This document shows, in pieces, positions 24,187 through 33,950 of a stretch of 64,000 nucleotides of DNA. Each line of letters opens with the position of its first letter. Within the stretch, counting starts at the first letter, position 1. A program made the position numbers and the translations under genes. Source of the stretch: JAKOWB01 sp038363005 (GTDB lineage Bacteria; Pseudomonadota; Alphaproteobacteria; Kiloniellales; JACOMY01); assembly GCA_038363005.1 (NCBI GenBank), contig JBBQBI010000012.1:1-64000 (forward strand), given 5' to 3'. The notes under the pieces were generated by a model. It had not been told where the DNA came from. It did not search any database and saw only the letters and a list, made by a program, of their open reading frames with translations.

Positions 24187-25823
24187 CGGCGGCGGGTATG
24201 ACGGTGATGGGCAAGGCGGACCTGATTCTCTCCGGCGGACCGATCTGGTGCGGCCTGGCGCAGGGCTTCGTCGAGGCGCTGGCGGTTCGCGACGGGCTGG
24301 TGCTGGCGGCCGGTCGGGCCAGCGATGTCGAGATGCTGGCCGGGCCTGGGACGCGGCGGATCGGGCTGCGCGGCCGCCTGGCCATGCCGGCCTTCCACGA
24401 CGCCCACATGCACCTGATGTCGCTGGGTCGTCGCGCCAAGGCGCTCGACATCTCGCCCGCGGCGGTCGGCACAGTGGCGGAGATCGCCGCGCTGGTGGCA
24501 GCCCGCGCCGCCACCACGGCACCCGGCGGCTGGATCACCGGCAGCGGCTATGACCACGATCGCCTGGCCGGTAAGCGGCACCCGACGCGGTGGGACCTTG
24601 ACCGCGTGGCGCCGGAGCACCCGGTCTGGCTGGGCCGCTGCTGCGGCCACATGGGGGTGGCGAACTCCCGGGCACTGGCGCTCGCCGGCATCGACCGCGA
24701 CACGCCGAACCCGCCGGGCGGCGTCATCGTGCGCGAGAACGGCGAGCCCACCGGCCTGCTGCAGGAGCGCGCGCAGGAGGCGCTGCACCAGGCCCTGCCG
24801 GAGCCTTCGGTGGAGGAGCTGGTGGAGGCCATCGAGCTGGCCGGACAGCGCTGCCTGTCCTATGGCATCGGCTCGGTGATGGATGCCTGCGTCGGTTCCG
24901 CCGGCGGCTGGGCCGACGTCGAGGCCTACGAGGCCGCTGAGCGGACCGGCCGCCTGCCGGTGCGCATGACCATGGCGATGGGCGGCGGGCCGGCCGGCAT
25001 CGCCGAGCAGGCCTTCGCCAAGGGCTACCTGACCGGCAAGGGCAGTGCCCGGCTGCGCGTCGGTCCGGTGAAGTTCTTCACCGACGGCAGCGCCGGCGGC
25101 TGCACCGCTGCCATGTCGCAGCCCTACACCAATGGCGACCTCGGCGTGCTGATCTTCAGCGACCGCGAACTGGACGAGATGGTCGGCCACTACCACCACC
25201 GCGGCTACCAGGTGGCGGTGCACGCCATCGGCGACGCCGCCATCGAGCAGACGCTGCGGTCTTTCGACCGTGCCTGCGCCGACGGCACCTGTAGCCATCG
25301 CCGCCATCGCATCGAGCACTGCGGCTTCATCGACGACCGCCAGATCGCCGAAATGCAGCGCCTGGGCCTGATCCCGGCGCCACAGCCGGTGTTCCTGCGC
25401 GATTTCGGCGATACCTATCTGAACGTGCTGGGCGAGGCACGCTCGGCCGCCTGCTATCCCATGGCGCGCTGGCAGCGCCGTGGCCTGAAGCCGGCGATGA
25501 GCAGCGACACGCCGGTCAGCCACGTGAACCCCTTCGTCAACCTCTACGCCGCGCTGGCCCGCACTACCCTTGGCGGCGAGGTGCTGGGCGCCGGCGAATG
25601 CCTGACCCTGGCCGAGGGCCTCTCGGCCTATAGCGAGAACGGCGCCTATGCCTGCGGGGTGGAGGATCGCCTGGGCACGCTGGTCGCCGGCAAGGCGGCG
25701 GACATCGCGGTGCTGAACCGCGACCCCTTCGCCGGCGCGATGGAGGAACTGCTGTCGACCGAGGCCGACCTGACCTTGCTGGATGGGGCGGTGGTGTTCG
25801 ACCGCAACGGCGAGACCGCCTAG
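24183..25823 (+). CDS. YtcJ-like amidohydrolase (Amidohydro_3)
   Basis: The product is 546 aa. Metal-ligand motifs of the amidohydrolase superfamily are visible: FHDAHMHLMSLG (HxH), VGPVKFFTDGSAGG around the bridging Lys region, HAIGDAAIEQTL, IEHCGFID, and SSDTPVSHVNP with the catalytic Asp. The final GTLVAGKAADIAVLNRDPF closes the small beta-sandwich domain. This group hydrolyses N-acyl or amide bonds of varied small molecules; the substrate is unknown. It overlaps the cyclase stop by four bases, so the two are translated together. A link between cyclic-nucleotide signalling and this hydrolase is possible but unproven. Confidence 0.9.
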   Translation: MTAAGMTVMGKADLILSGGPIWCGLAQGFVEALAVRDGLVLAAGRASDVEMLAGPGTRRIGLRGRLAMPAFHDAHMHLMSLGRRAKALDISPAAVGTVAEIAALVAARAATTAPGGWITGSGYDHDRLAGKRHPTRWDLDRVAPEHPVWLGRCCGHMGVANSRALALAGIDRDTPNPPGGVIVRENGEPTGLLQERAQEALHQALPEPSVEELVEAIELAGQRCLSYGIGSVMDACVGSAGGWADVEAYEAAERTGRLPVRMTMAMGGGPAGIAEQAFAKGYLTGKGSARLRVGPVKFFTDGSAGGCTAAMSQPYTNGDLGVLIFSDRELDEMVGHYHHRGYQVAVHAIGDAAIEQTLRSFDRACADGTCSHRRHRIEHCGFIDDRQIAEMQRLGLIPAPQPVFLRDFGDTYLNVLGEARSAACYPMARWQRRGLKPAMSSDTPVSHVNPFVNLYAALARTTLGGEVLGAGECLTLAEGLSAYSENGAYACGVEDRLGTLVAGKAADIAVLNRDPFAGAMEELLSTEADLTLLDGAVVFDRNGETA

Positions 25824-25835
25824 AGGTGCACTTGG

Positions 25836-26024
25836 CTAGCGGTGCAGCTGGCTTTCCTTGGCGACGCGCTCGTGCGGTTCGGCGGTGGACTTCACCCGAT
25901 AGCCGAATTCGCCGTCATCACCCGGCAGCTGGCGGATGACCTTGTAGAGACCCTGTGCCGCGGGTTCGAAGGGCCGCGGCACGAAGTGGACCGTCTGGCC
26001 CACGTTGAACTTGTGCTTCGCCAT
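25836..26024 (-). CDS. Small conserved alphaproteobacterial protein (SH3/KOW-like)
   Basis: The product is 62 aa, MAKHKFNVGQTVHFVPRPFE... ending AKESQLHR. GGGAGGGA lies 6-8 bases before ATG 26024. The N-terminal F-x-V-G-Q-x-V strand, a Y-K-V-I-R-Q-L-P strand and Y-R-V-K-S plus E-x-H-E-R-V-A-K-E-S look like an SH3-like small beta-barrel. I know short proteins of this pattern from many alphaproteobacteria, without a function. The basic, soluble character would suit nucleic-acid or protein binding. It lies 71 bases after the other small conserved gene on the same strand. Confidence 0.82.
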   Translation of the reverse strand: MAKHKFNVGQTVHFVPRPFEPAAQGLYKVIRQLPGDDGEFGYRVKSTAEPHERVAKESQLHR

Positions 26025-26095
26025 GGAGTCCCTCCCGTTGCGGCTTGTGGTGACGCGGCGGCCGGCGGCCGTCGCGGTCGTCGCCGGGGCGAACT

Positions 26096-26362
26096 TCAGC
26101 CCGTGGAGGCCTGCTTGACCTCGCCGCGCGCCAGCGGGTACTCGGCGCTGTCGTAGAGTGCGCGGATGCCGCGACCGTCGAAACGCTCCTCCTCGACCTC
26201 GAGGAAGGCGCCGAGCAACAGTTCGGGCGGCAGCTCCTCGATGGCGTAGCGGATGGCGTCGGCGGCGCGTTCGAAACGCTTGTAGGCCAAGGGCGCGCGC
26301 TTGAACTTGCGGGTCTTCGGCGGGAAGAGCTCGGCCAGGGCTTCGTAGTTGATAGTCGACAT
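26096..26362 (-). CDS. Small conserved alphaproteobacterial protein
   Basis: The product is 88 aa. AAAGGAG stands five bases before ATG 26362. The sequence begins MSTINYEALAELFPPKTRKF, then KRFERAADAIRYAIEELPPELLLGAFLEVEEERFDG, and ends with a R-A-L-Y-D-S-A-E-Y-P-L-A-R motif. This is a conserved helical protein of unknown function common in Rhodospirillales and Rhizobiales. It is probably cytoplasmic. It may form a two-gene unit with the 62-aa gene downstream. Confidence 0.82.
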   Translation of the reverse strand: MSTINYEALAELFPPKTRKFKRAPLAYKRFERAADAIRYAIEELPPELLLGAFLEVEEERFDGRGIRALYDSAEYPLARGEVKQASTG

Positions 26363-26763
26363 GGGGCTCCTTTCTGGAGCGGCCAGCGAAAACGAGCGGC
26401 CGGTGCGCCGCCGGGCAGGAATTCTCTGTCAGCCGTCAGCCAGAGGCCGGCGGCGCCTGCTGGCGACGGCGGTGTGGGATAGAGGGCGACGTTACCACAG
26501 ATGGGGATCGCGGCGGCGAACTTCAATTTCCCGCAGATTGAAATCCTTTCACATCAGGGGCTTTACTCTTGGCGTCATTGGCTTTTTGTCTGGAGATACC
26601 AGGGTCCCGCCGGCCGAGAGCAAGTCGCAAGGCCGAAAGCCGGGCATTTGACAAGCCCGGCCCATTTCGAGATTCGGGGATGCAGGGCAACCGCACCATA
26701 TAGGGCGCAGAAGCGGCGCGACGATCGCTTCGCGCCCCCAGCCGGCAACCCCAGGATCCCGCC
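26363..26763. other. Gene-free region upstream of trxC with a hairpin
   Basis: No gene was found in these 401 bases. A GC stem-loop lies at 26639-26661 (GCCGGGC, nine-base loop, GCCCGGC) and a shorter one at 26716-26735 (GCGCGA...TCGCGC). The stretch 26520-26600 is more AT-rich than its surroundings. The promoters of trxC (plus) and of the small conserved pair (minus) must both be here. Confidence 0.5.
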
Positions 26764-27207
26764 ATGAGCACCAGCCAGCTTCTCGTCTGTCCGCACTGCG
26801 CGGCGACCAATCGCCTGCCGTCCGAGCGTCCGCCGCGGCAGGCGAAGTGCGGCGTCTGCAAGCGCCCACTGTTCGATGGCCAGCCCGCGGCCGTCACCAC
26901 CGCGGTTTTCGACAAGCACCTGAAGAACGACGCGGTTCCCCTGCTGGTCGATTTCTGGGCGAGCTGGTGCGGCCCCTGCAAGGTGATGGCGCCGCACTTC
27001 GCCCGCGCGGCCGAGCGACTGGAGCCCGCGGTGCGCCTGCTGAAGGTCGACACCGAGGCCGAACCGACGCTGGCCGCGCGCTATCAGATCCGCTCCATCC
27101 CGACGCTGATGCTGTTCCGGGGTGGCCAGCTGGTGGCGCAGCAGGCCGGCGCGATGGAGGCCGGCGGCATCGAGGCTTGGGTGAAGCAGGCGCTGGTGGG
27201 ACACTAA
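26764..27207 (+). CDS. trxC: Thioredoxin TrxC (zinc-containing thioredoxin 2)
   Basis: The product is 147 aa. The N-terminal zinc ribbon has two CxxC pairs, CPHC and CGVC (residues about 9-38). The thioredoxin fold follows with the active site WASWCGPCKVMAPHF and the cis-Pro segment IRSIPTLMLFRGG. This is the trxC/thioredoxin-2 layout; it reduces disulfides and helps under oxidative stress. It stands as a single gene. I did not see a clear OxyR site in the upstream region. Confidence 0.95.
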   Translation: MSTSQLLVCPHCAATNRLPSERPPRQAKCGVCKRPLFDGQPAAVTTAVFDKHLKNDAVPLLVDFWASWCGPCKVMAPHFARAAERLEPAVRLLKVDTEAEPTLAARYQIRSIPTLMLFRGGQLVAQQAGAMEAGGIEAWVKQALVGH

Positions 27208-27425
27208 CGGCGGGCGGCTGAGCGCTCGAGGACGGGGACTCAGCGGCAACTATTCATCGATTGGCGCCGGATGCTATCATCGCGATAGATGCGCCATAGT
27301 CGAGGTTTTCGGCTGGGCGTAGACAGTTGATGGATGCGCGCCCCTGGTATCAGGCTGATCGAGGGGCTGGAACGCGCCGTCGATCTCGCAGTGGGGGCCG
27401 GGCCGCAACTTCGAGGTACCGATCG

Positions 27426-29012
27426 ATGTCGATGCAGCGCGACACCAGCCGGGATGGCTTCAAGAATCGTCTGAGGCTGTTTCTCGTCAGTCACTTCGGC
27501 TGGTTCTGGTGGCTCGTTGCGCGCTGCGGCTGGACGGCGCGAATCGCGAACTCCTATCTGATCAACACAGCAGTGACGGTGACCCGGCCCCGGCCGCATC
27601 CCTGGAGCACCGCCTCCGACTTTACCTCCTGGTTGTCACTGACCGACAAGACCTGGAGCGGGCGGCACCTACCACCGGTCGATCAGCCGGCCGATCTGCC
27701 CGAGGTCGCGGACGTTGCCGCGCTGTTCGCGCGCCCTGCCGGGGCGGCGCGTGTGTGCCCCAAGTCAACGACGCTCTTCCCGGCCTTTGCGCAGTACTTG
27801 ACCGACGGCTTCCTGCGCACTGTCGCCAGTGACCGTCGGAAGAACACGTCGAATCATGAGATCGACCTGTCGCCGCTCTATGGCCGCACCGCTGCGCAGA
27901 CCGATGCGCTGCGACTGATGAGCAAGTCACCGGACCAGTACGGCCGCCTGAAGTCGCAAATCATTGCCGGCGAGGAGTATCCGCCATTCCTGCTGGAGGA
28001 TGACGGATCCGCGATCAAGCTGGAGTTCAAACCGCTCGATCCTCCACTCGGCCTGGACCTGGCGGCGCCGGGCAACAAGGAACGCTCGATCTTCGCCGTC
28101 GGCGGCGATCGTGTGAACGCCACGCCTATGGTGGCGATGCTTAACACGGTGTTCCTGCGCGAGCACAATCGGCTGGCCGGGTTGCTCGCCGCCGCCAATC
28201 CGGGTTGGGGCGACGAGCGCGTGTTTCAGACCGCGCGCAACGTAGTGATCGTCATCTTTATCAAGATCGTGGTCGAGGACTACATCAATCACATCTCCTC
28301 GGCACACTTCCGACTGCGCGCCGATCCCATGTCGGTCTGGTCGAGGGTTTGGAATCGGCCGAACTGGATCACTGTCGAATTCAACCTTCTCTATCGCTGG
28401 CATTCGTTGATTCCAGACGCATTTCGCTGGGCTGACCGCGATGTGCCGGCGGGCGACATGACAATGAACAACAGTCTGTTGCTGCAGGTGGGCGTCGCGG
28501 CGGCAATCGACGTCTGCAGTCGACAGCCGGCCACAGCGCTCGGGCTTTTCAATACGCCGGCCTTTCTGCTCGAGGTGGAGAAGGTGTCGCTGCAGCAGGG
28601 TCGGAGCAATCGCCTGGCCAGCTACAACGACTATCGCGCCGCCATGAGCATGCCGCGGGTCGACCGGTTCGAGCAGATCACCGGCGATCCGGCCCGGATC
28701 GACGCCCTGCGGCGGCTCTATGGCACGCCGGATCGTGTCGAGTTCTTCGCCGGCCTTTTCGCCGAGGACGTGCGGCCCAGTACGCCCATGCCGCCGCTCA
28801 TCGGCCGCATGGTTGCGCTTGACGCCTTCTCGCAGGCGCTGACCAACCCACTGTTGTCGGAGCACGTCTACAATGCCGCGACCTTCAGCCCCTTGGGGCT
28901 CGCACAGATCGAAGGCACCCGCAGTCTGCGCGATGTTGTCGAGCGGAACTCGCCTGGCGGGCTAGGGGACCGGGTGGTGTCGATGACGCGGCTGGACTGG
29001 CAGCGCTCCTGA
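27426..29012 (+). CDS. Cyclooxygenase-like haem peroxidase (animal peroxidase superfamily)
   Basis: The start is set at ATG 27426 with GAGGT at 27413-27417; open frame extends upstream to a TTG at 27327. The product is 528 aa. Key blocks of the peroxidase-cyclooxygenase fold are present: FPAFAQYLTDGFLRT (distal haem side, 119-133), HEIDLSPLYGR, NTVFLREHNRLAGLL, and EFNLLYRWHSLIPDAF. In the last, Tyr323 and His326 match COX Tyr385 and proximal His388 with the same spacing. At the position of the COX distal His207 this protein has Asp127, while the preceding Gln (COX Gln203) is kept as Gln123. Such enzymes oxygenate fatty acids. It is a single gene between trxC and the convergent ygiQ. Confidence 0.88.
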   Translation: MSMQRDTSRDGFKNRLRLFLVSHFGWFWWLVARCGWTARIANSYLINTAVTVTRPRPHPWSTASDFTSWLSLTDKTWSGRHLPPVDQPADLPEVADVAALFARPAGAARVCPKSTTLFPAFAQYLTDGFLRTVASDRRKNTSNHEIDLSPLYGRTAAQTDALRLMSKSPDQYGRLKSQIIAGEEYPPFLLEDDGSAIKLEFKPLDPPLGLDLAAPGNKERSIFAVGGDRVNATPMVAMLNTVFLREHNRLAGLLAAANPGWGDERVFQTARNVVIVIFIKIVVEDYINHISSAHFRLRADPMSVWSRVWNRPNWITVEFNLLYRWHSLIPDAFRWADRDVPAGDMTMNNSLLLQVGVAAAIDVCSRQPATALGLFNTPAFLLEVEKVSLQQGRSNRLASYNDYRAAMSMPRVDRFEQITGDPARIDALRRLYGTPDRVEFFAGLFAEDVRPSTPMPPLIGRMVALDAFSQALTNPLLSEHVYNAATFSPLGLAQIEGTRSLRDVVERNSPGGLGDRVVSMTRLDWQRS

Positions 29013-29045
29013 CGTTCGCTCGACCAGCAGCCTGACCGCCAGGCG

Positions 29046-31025
<1,980 letters not shown>

Positions 31026-31064
31026 GGCGGAGATTAAGTGAGCCCGAACGGGCCGGGCGTCAAC

Positions 31065-32219
31065 TCACCGCTGGGAAGCCGCCTTCGCCATCTCCCGCGC
31101 GACGATAAGCTGCTGGATCTGCGTGGTGCCTTCGTAGAGGCGGAACAGGCGGGCGTCGCGGTAGAGCCTTTCGACCGCGCCGGCGATGTAGCCGGCGCCG
31201 CCGTGCACCTGCACCGCGCGGTCGGCGACGCGGCCCACCATCTCGGCGCAGAACAGCTTGGCGGCCGAGGCCATCAGCGTGACGCCATGGCCGGCATCGC
31301 GCAGCCGCGCGGCCTCCAGCACCAGGGCGCGGGCAGCGAGCGCCTCTGCCTGGCTGTCGGCCAACAGGGCTTGCACCAGCTGGTGCTCGGCGATGGGCTT
31401 GCCGAACTGGCGGCGCTGCAGGGCATAGGCCAGGGCGTCGTCGATCAGCCGCGCCGCCAGGCCGCAGCAGACGGCCGAAATGTGCAGGCGGCCACGGTCC
31501 AGCACCTTCATGGCGGTGCGGAAGCCCTGGCCGGGCTTGAGGCCGATGATGTTGTCGGCCGGCACGCGCACGGCGTCGAAGTGAATGTCGCAGACGTGGG
31601 CGCCCTGCTGGCCCATTTTCTTCTCCGGCTTGCCGCGCGTCAGGCCGGACCGCTCACCCTCGACGATGAAGGCGGTGACGCCGTCGGCGCCGGGCTTCGC
31701 CGGGTCGCTGCGTGCCATGACGGTGAAGAGGCCCGCCGTGGGCCCGTTGGTGATGAAGCGCTTGGTCCCGGTGATGAGCCAGTCCGCGCCGTCCGGCACC
31801 GCGCGGGTCTTCACCGCGGCGGCGTCGGAACCGACGTCGGGCTCGGTCAAGCAGAAGGACGCGATGACGGCGCCGCTCGCCAGGTCCGGCACCCAGCGGC
31901 GCTTCTGCGCCTCGGTGCCGTCGATCAGGATGGCCTGACTGCCGATGCCGTTGTTGGTGCCGAAGACCGAGCGGAAGACAGGCGCGGCGCGACCGATGAC
32001 CAGCACCGCCTCGGCTTCCTCCTCCATGGTGAGGCCGAGGCCGCCAAAGTCCTCCGGGATGGCCAGGCCGAAGAGACCGAGGTCCCGCATCTCGTGCACG
32101 ATCTCCGGCGGCACACGGTCCTCGCTGGCGGTGCGCTCCTCGGCTGGAATCAGGCGTTCCTCGACGAAACGGCCGAGCTGCGCCAGCAGCGCGTCCTGGG
32201 TCTCACGATCACGGATCAT
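31065..32219 (-). CDS. Acyl-CoA dehydrogenase (general ACAD type)
   Basis: The product is 384 aa. Motifs are FCLTEPDVGSDAAAVKTRA (FAD/substrate side), LITGTKRFITNGP, and near the C-terminus AGYIAGAVERLYRDARLFRLYEGTTQIQ with the YEGT motif whose Glu is the catalytic base in medium/short-chain ACADs. It removes the alpha and beta hydrogens of an acyl-CoA and passes electrons to ETF. Its ATG overlaps the stop of the PhyH-like gene (ATGA). It is the last gene of the minus arm of the isoprenoid-type catabolic locus. It differs in active-site type from the other ACAD at 33951-35162, so the two probably act on different intermediates. Confidence 0.93.
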   Translation of the reverse strand: MIRDRETQDALLAQLGRFVEERLIPAEERTASEDRVPPEIVHEMRDLGLFGLAIPEDFGGLGLTMEEEAEAVLVIGRAAPVFRSVFGTNNGIGSQAILIDGTEAQKRRWVPDLASGAVIASFCLTEPDVGSDAAAVKTRAVPDGADWLITGTKRFITNGPTAGLFTVMARSDPAKPGADGVTAFIVEGERSGLTRGKPEKKMGQQGAHVCDIHFDAVRVPADNIIGLKPGQGFRTAMKVLDRGRLHISAVCCGLAARLIDDALAYALQRRQFGKPIAEHQLVQALLADSQAEALAARALVLEAARLRDAGHGVTLMASAAKLFCAEMVGRVADRAVQVHGGAGYIAGAVERLYRDARLFRLYEGTTQIQQLIVAREMAKAASQR

Positions 32220-32962
32220 GTACGGGGATAGCTCCAGTGCGTCGGTTCCGGCAGGAAGTTGTGGAAGCGGTCCTCGCCGCGCACCAGCAGGGCATGGCGC
32301 GGCTCGCCGGTGACGTTGCGCACGCAGGTCGGCATGTAGCGGATGGCCAGACCGATGCGCGCCCGCTCGCCGCGATTGGGACCGGAACCGTGGGCGATCT
32401 TGACGTGGTGCAGCGAGATCTCGCCGGGCTGCAGCGTCAGCCTGCGCACCGCCGCCGGGTCGATCGGCACGGCGATGGTCTGGGCACGGCGCAGCAGGTT
32501 GCCGCCGGCGTCGGCCACGGCGTGTGGCAGCAGGTCGCCCGCATGGCTGCCGGGCAGCACCTCCAGCGCGCCGTTCGCCTTGGTCGAGGGCGTCAGCGCC
32601 AGCCAGGCGGTCACCACCTCGGCCGGCTCGATGCCCCAGTAGAGCGCGTCCTGGTGCCAGGAGACGTAGTCCGGGCTGCCGGCCGGCTTGTAGAACAGGC
32701 TGGCGCCACGGCAGAGGATGTCGGGCCCGAGCAGCGACTCCACGGCGTCGAGGATCGCCGGCCAGCGCACCGCCGGCTCCAGCGGCTTCAGCGTGATGTA
32801 GGCCTTGGTGCGCAGGTCAGGCAGGCGCCCGGCCGGGTCGGGCGCGATATGCTCTTCGATCAGGACGCGGAACCGCGCGGCCTCGTCTTCGGACATGACC
32901 CTGAGGCGCGACAGGTAGCCGTCGCGGCGGAACTGGGTGACCTGGTCGGGCGAAAGCTGCAT
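32216..32962 (-). CDS. Phytanoyl-CoA dioxygenase (PhyH) family protein
   Basis: The start is taken as ATG 32962 (MQLSPDQVTQFRRDGYL), which matches the family N-terminus; no strong ribosome-binding site is seen. The product is 248 aa. The non-haem iron facial triad is visible: H-x-D in SWHQDALYWG, the distal His in LHHVKIAHGSGPN, and the 2-oxoglutarate Arg in RARIGLAIRYMP. PhyH enzymes hydroxylate alpha carbons of branched acyl-CoAs (phytanoyl-CoA) or many other substrates. Linkage to acyl-CoA dehydrogenases, and the PECR-like SDR upstream, make a branched acyl substrate likely here. The gene overlaps the ACAD downstream. Confidence 0.87.
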   Translation of the reverse strand: MQLSPDQVTQFRRDGYLSRLRVMSEDEAARFRVLIEEHIAPDPAGRLPDLRTKAYITLKPLEPAVRWPAILDAVESLLGPDILCRGASLFYKPAGSPDYVSWHQDALYWGIEPAEVVTAWLALTPSTKANGALEVLPGSHAGDLLPHAVADAGGNLLRRAQTIAVPIDPAAVRRLTLQPGEISLHHVKIAHGSGPNRGERARIGLAIRYMPTCVRNVTGEPRHALLVRGEDRFHNFLPEPTHWSYPRT

Positions 32963-33013
32963 GGGGGAAAGATAGCAAAGTCGCGCGGGGAAGCGCATGG
33001 CCCGCTTACGTGC

Positions 33014-33072
33014 GTCATCCTGGACCAGGCGGCACGGTCGCCGGCTCTCCGCTGCGCTGCGGCCGGGATGAC
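33014..33072. repeat. Intergenic palindromic repeat (GTCATCC...GGATGAC type)
   Basis: GTCATCC at 33014-33020 and GGATGAC at 33066-33072 bracket a GC-rich interior in the 129-base gap between the SDR and PhyH genes. Elements with these ends are a frequent mosaic intergenic repeat in alphaproteobacteria. It would fold into a long imperfect hairpin in the mRNA. Confidence 0.6.
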
Positions 33073-33091
33073 AAGAGGGACCGACCTTCCC

Positions 33092-33949
33092 TCAACCCTT
33101 GAAGTAATCCGGCTTGCCGGCGGTGAAGAGTTCGCCCCACAGGCGGAAGCCGCCGTCGACCGCCAGCACCTCGCCGGTGATGAACTTGGCCGCCGCGCTG
33201 CCCAGGTAGGCGATGGCCTCGGCCACGTCCCAGGCGTCGCCGACGCGCTTCATGGGGTTGGAGCGGTCGAACACCTTCAGCGCCTGCTCGGGATAGACGT
33301 TCAGCCCCTCGGTGCCGATGGTGCCTGGGGCGACGCAGTTGACCCGGATGCCGTACTCCGCCCACTCGACCGCGACAGTGGCGGACAGCCCGACCACGCC
33401 AGCGCGCGCGGCGATGGTGTGGGCGACACCCGGCATGCCGCGCTCCACCACGGTGATCATGTTGACGATGGCACCGGGGTGCTGGTGCTCGCGCCACAGC
33501 CGCGCGGCGGCCTGCATCATGAACCAGGTGCCCGACAGGTTGGTGTCGATGACGGCGCGCCAGCCCTTGACCGAGAAGTCGATGGCCGGCTGCGGGAACT
33601 GCCCGCCGGCGTTGTTCACCAGCAGGTTGAGGCGGCCGCAGCGCTCCCACACCCGCGGCAGCAGGGCGGCCACGGCCTCGGGGTCGCGGATGTCGGCGGC
33701 CAGTGGGATCAGCGTCAGGCCGTGCGCGGTGGCTGCTGCGGCAGCGTCCTCCAGCTTCGCCAGGGTGCGCCCGGCGATCACCACCTGGGCGCCCAGGCGG
33801 GCCAGCAGGAAGGCGGTGGCGCGGCCTAGTCCGGTGCCGCCACCGGTGACCAGGGCAACCTGGCCGGCATAGAGGTCCGGGCGATAGACCGTCGGCTTGG
33901 CCGCCAGCTCGGCGTCGCTGAAGCCGAAACGCTTCTTCTGTTCCGTCAT
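33092..33949 (-). CDS. SDR family protein, PECR-like (trans-2-enoyl-CoA reductase type)
   Basis: The start is ATG 33949 (MTEQKKRFGFSDAELA); its first base is one base from the stop of the upstream ACAD. The product is 285 aa. The Rossmann motif ALVTGGGTGLGRATAFLLA, NNAGGQF, and VAVEWAEYGIRVNCVAPGTIGTEG are clear. In the catalytic segment the sequence reads GVAHTIAARAGVVGL: the YxxxK pair of classical SDRs is replaced by T and R. The H-[ST]-x-AARAGV pattern is that of mammalian peroxisomal trans-2-enoyl-CoA reductase (PECR), which reduces phytenoyl-CoA. So an enoyl-CoA reductase role, rather than alcohol dehydrogenase, is likely. Confidence 0.87.
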   Translation of the reverse strand: MTEQKKRFGFSDAELAAKPTVYRPDLYAGQVALVTGGGTGLGRATAFLLARLGAQVVIAGRTLAKLEDAAAAATAHGLTLIPLAADIRDPEAVAALLPRVWERCGRLNLLVNNAGGQFPQPAIDFSVKGWRAVIDTNLSGTWFMMQAAARLWREHQHPGAIVNMITVVERGMPGVAHTIAARAGVVGLSATVAVEWAEYGIRVNCVAPGTIGTEGLNVYPEQALKVFDRSNPMKRVGDAWDVAEAIAYLGSAAAKFITGEVLAVDGGFRLWGELFTAGKPDYFKG

Positions 33950-33950
33950 C

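Noticed and set aside
26490..26763. tRNA or small RNA gene in the gap before trxC
   Set aside because: Some stem-loops are present, but no cloverleaf or conserved arm sequence could be drawn.
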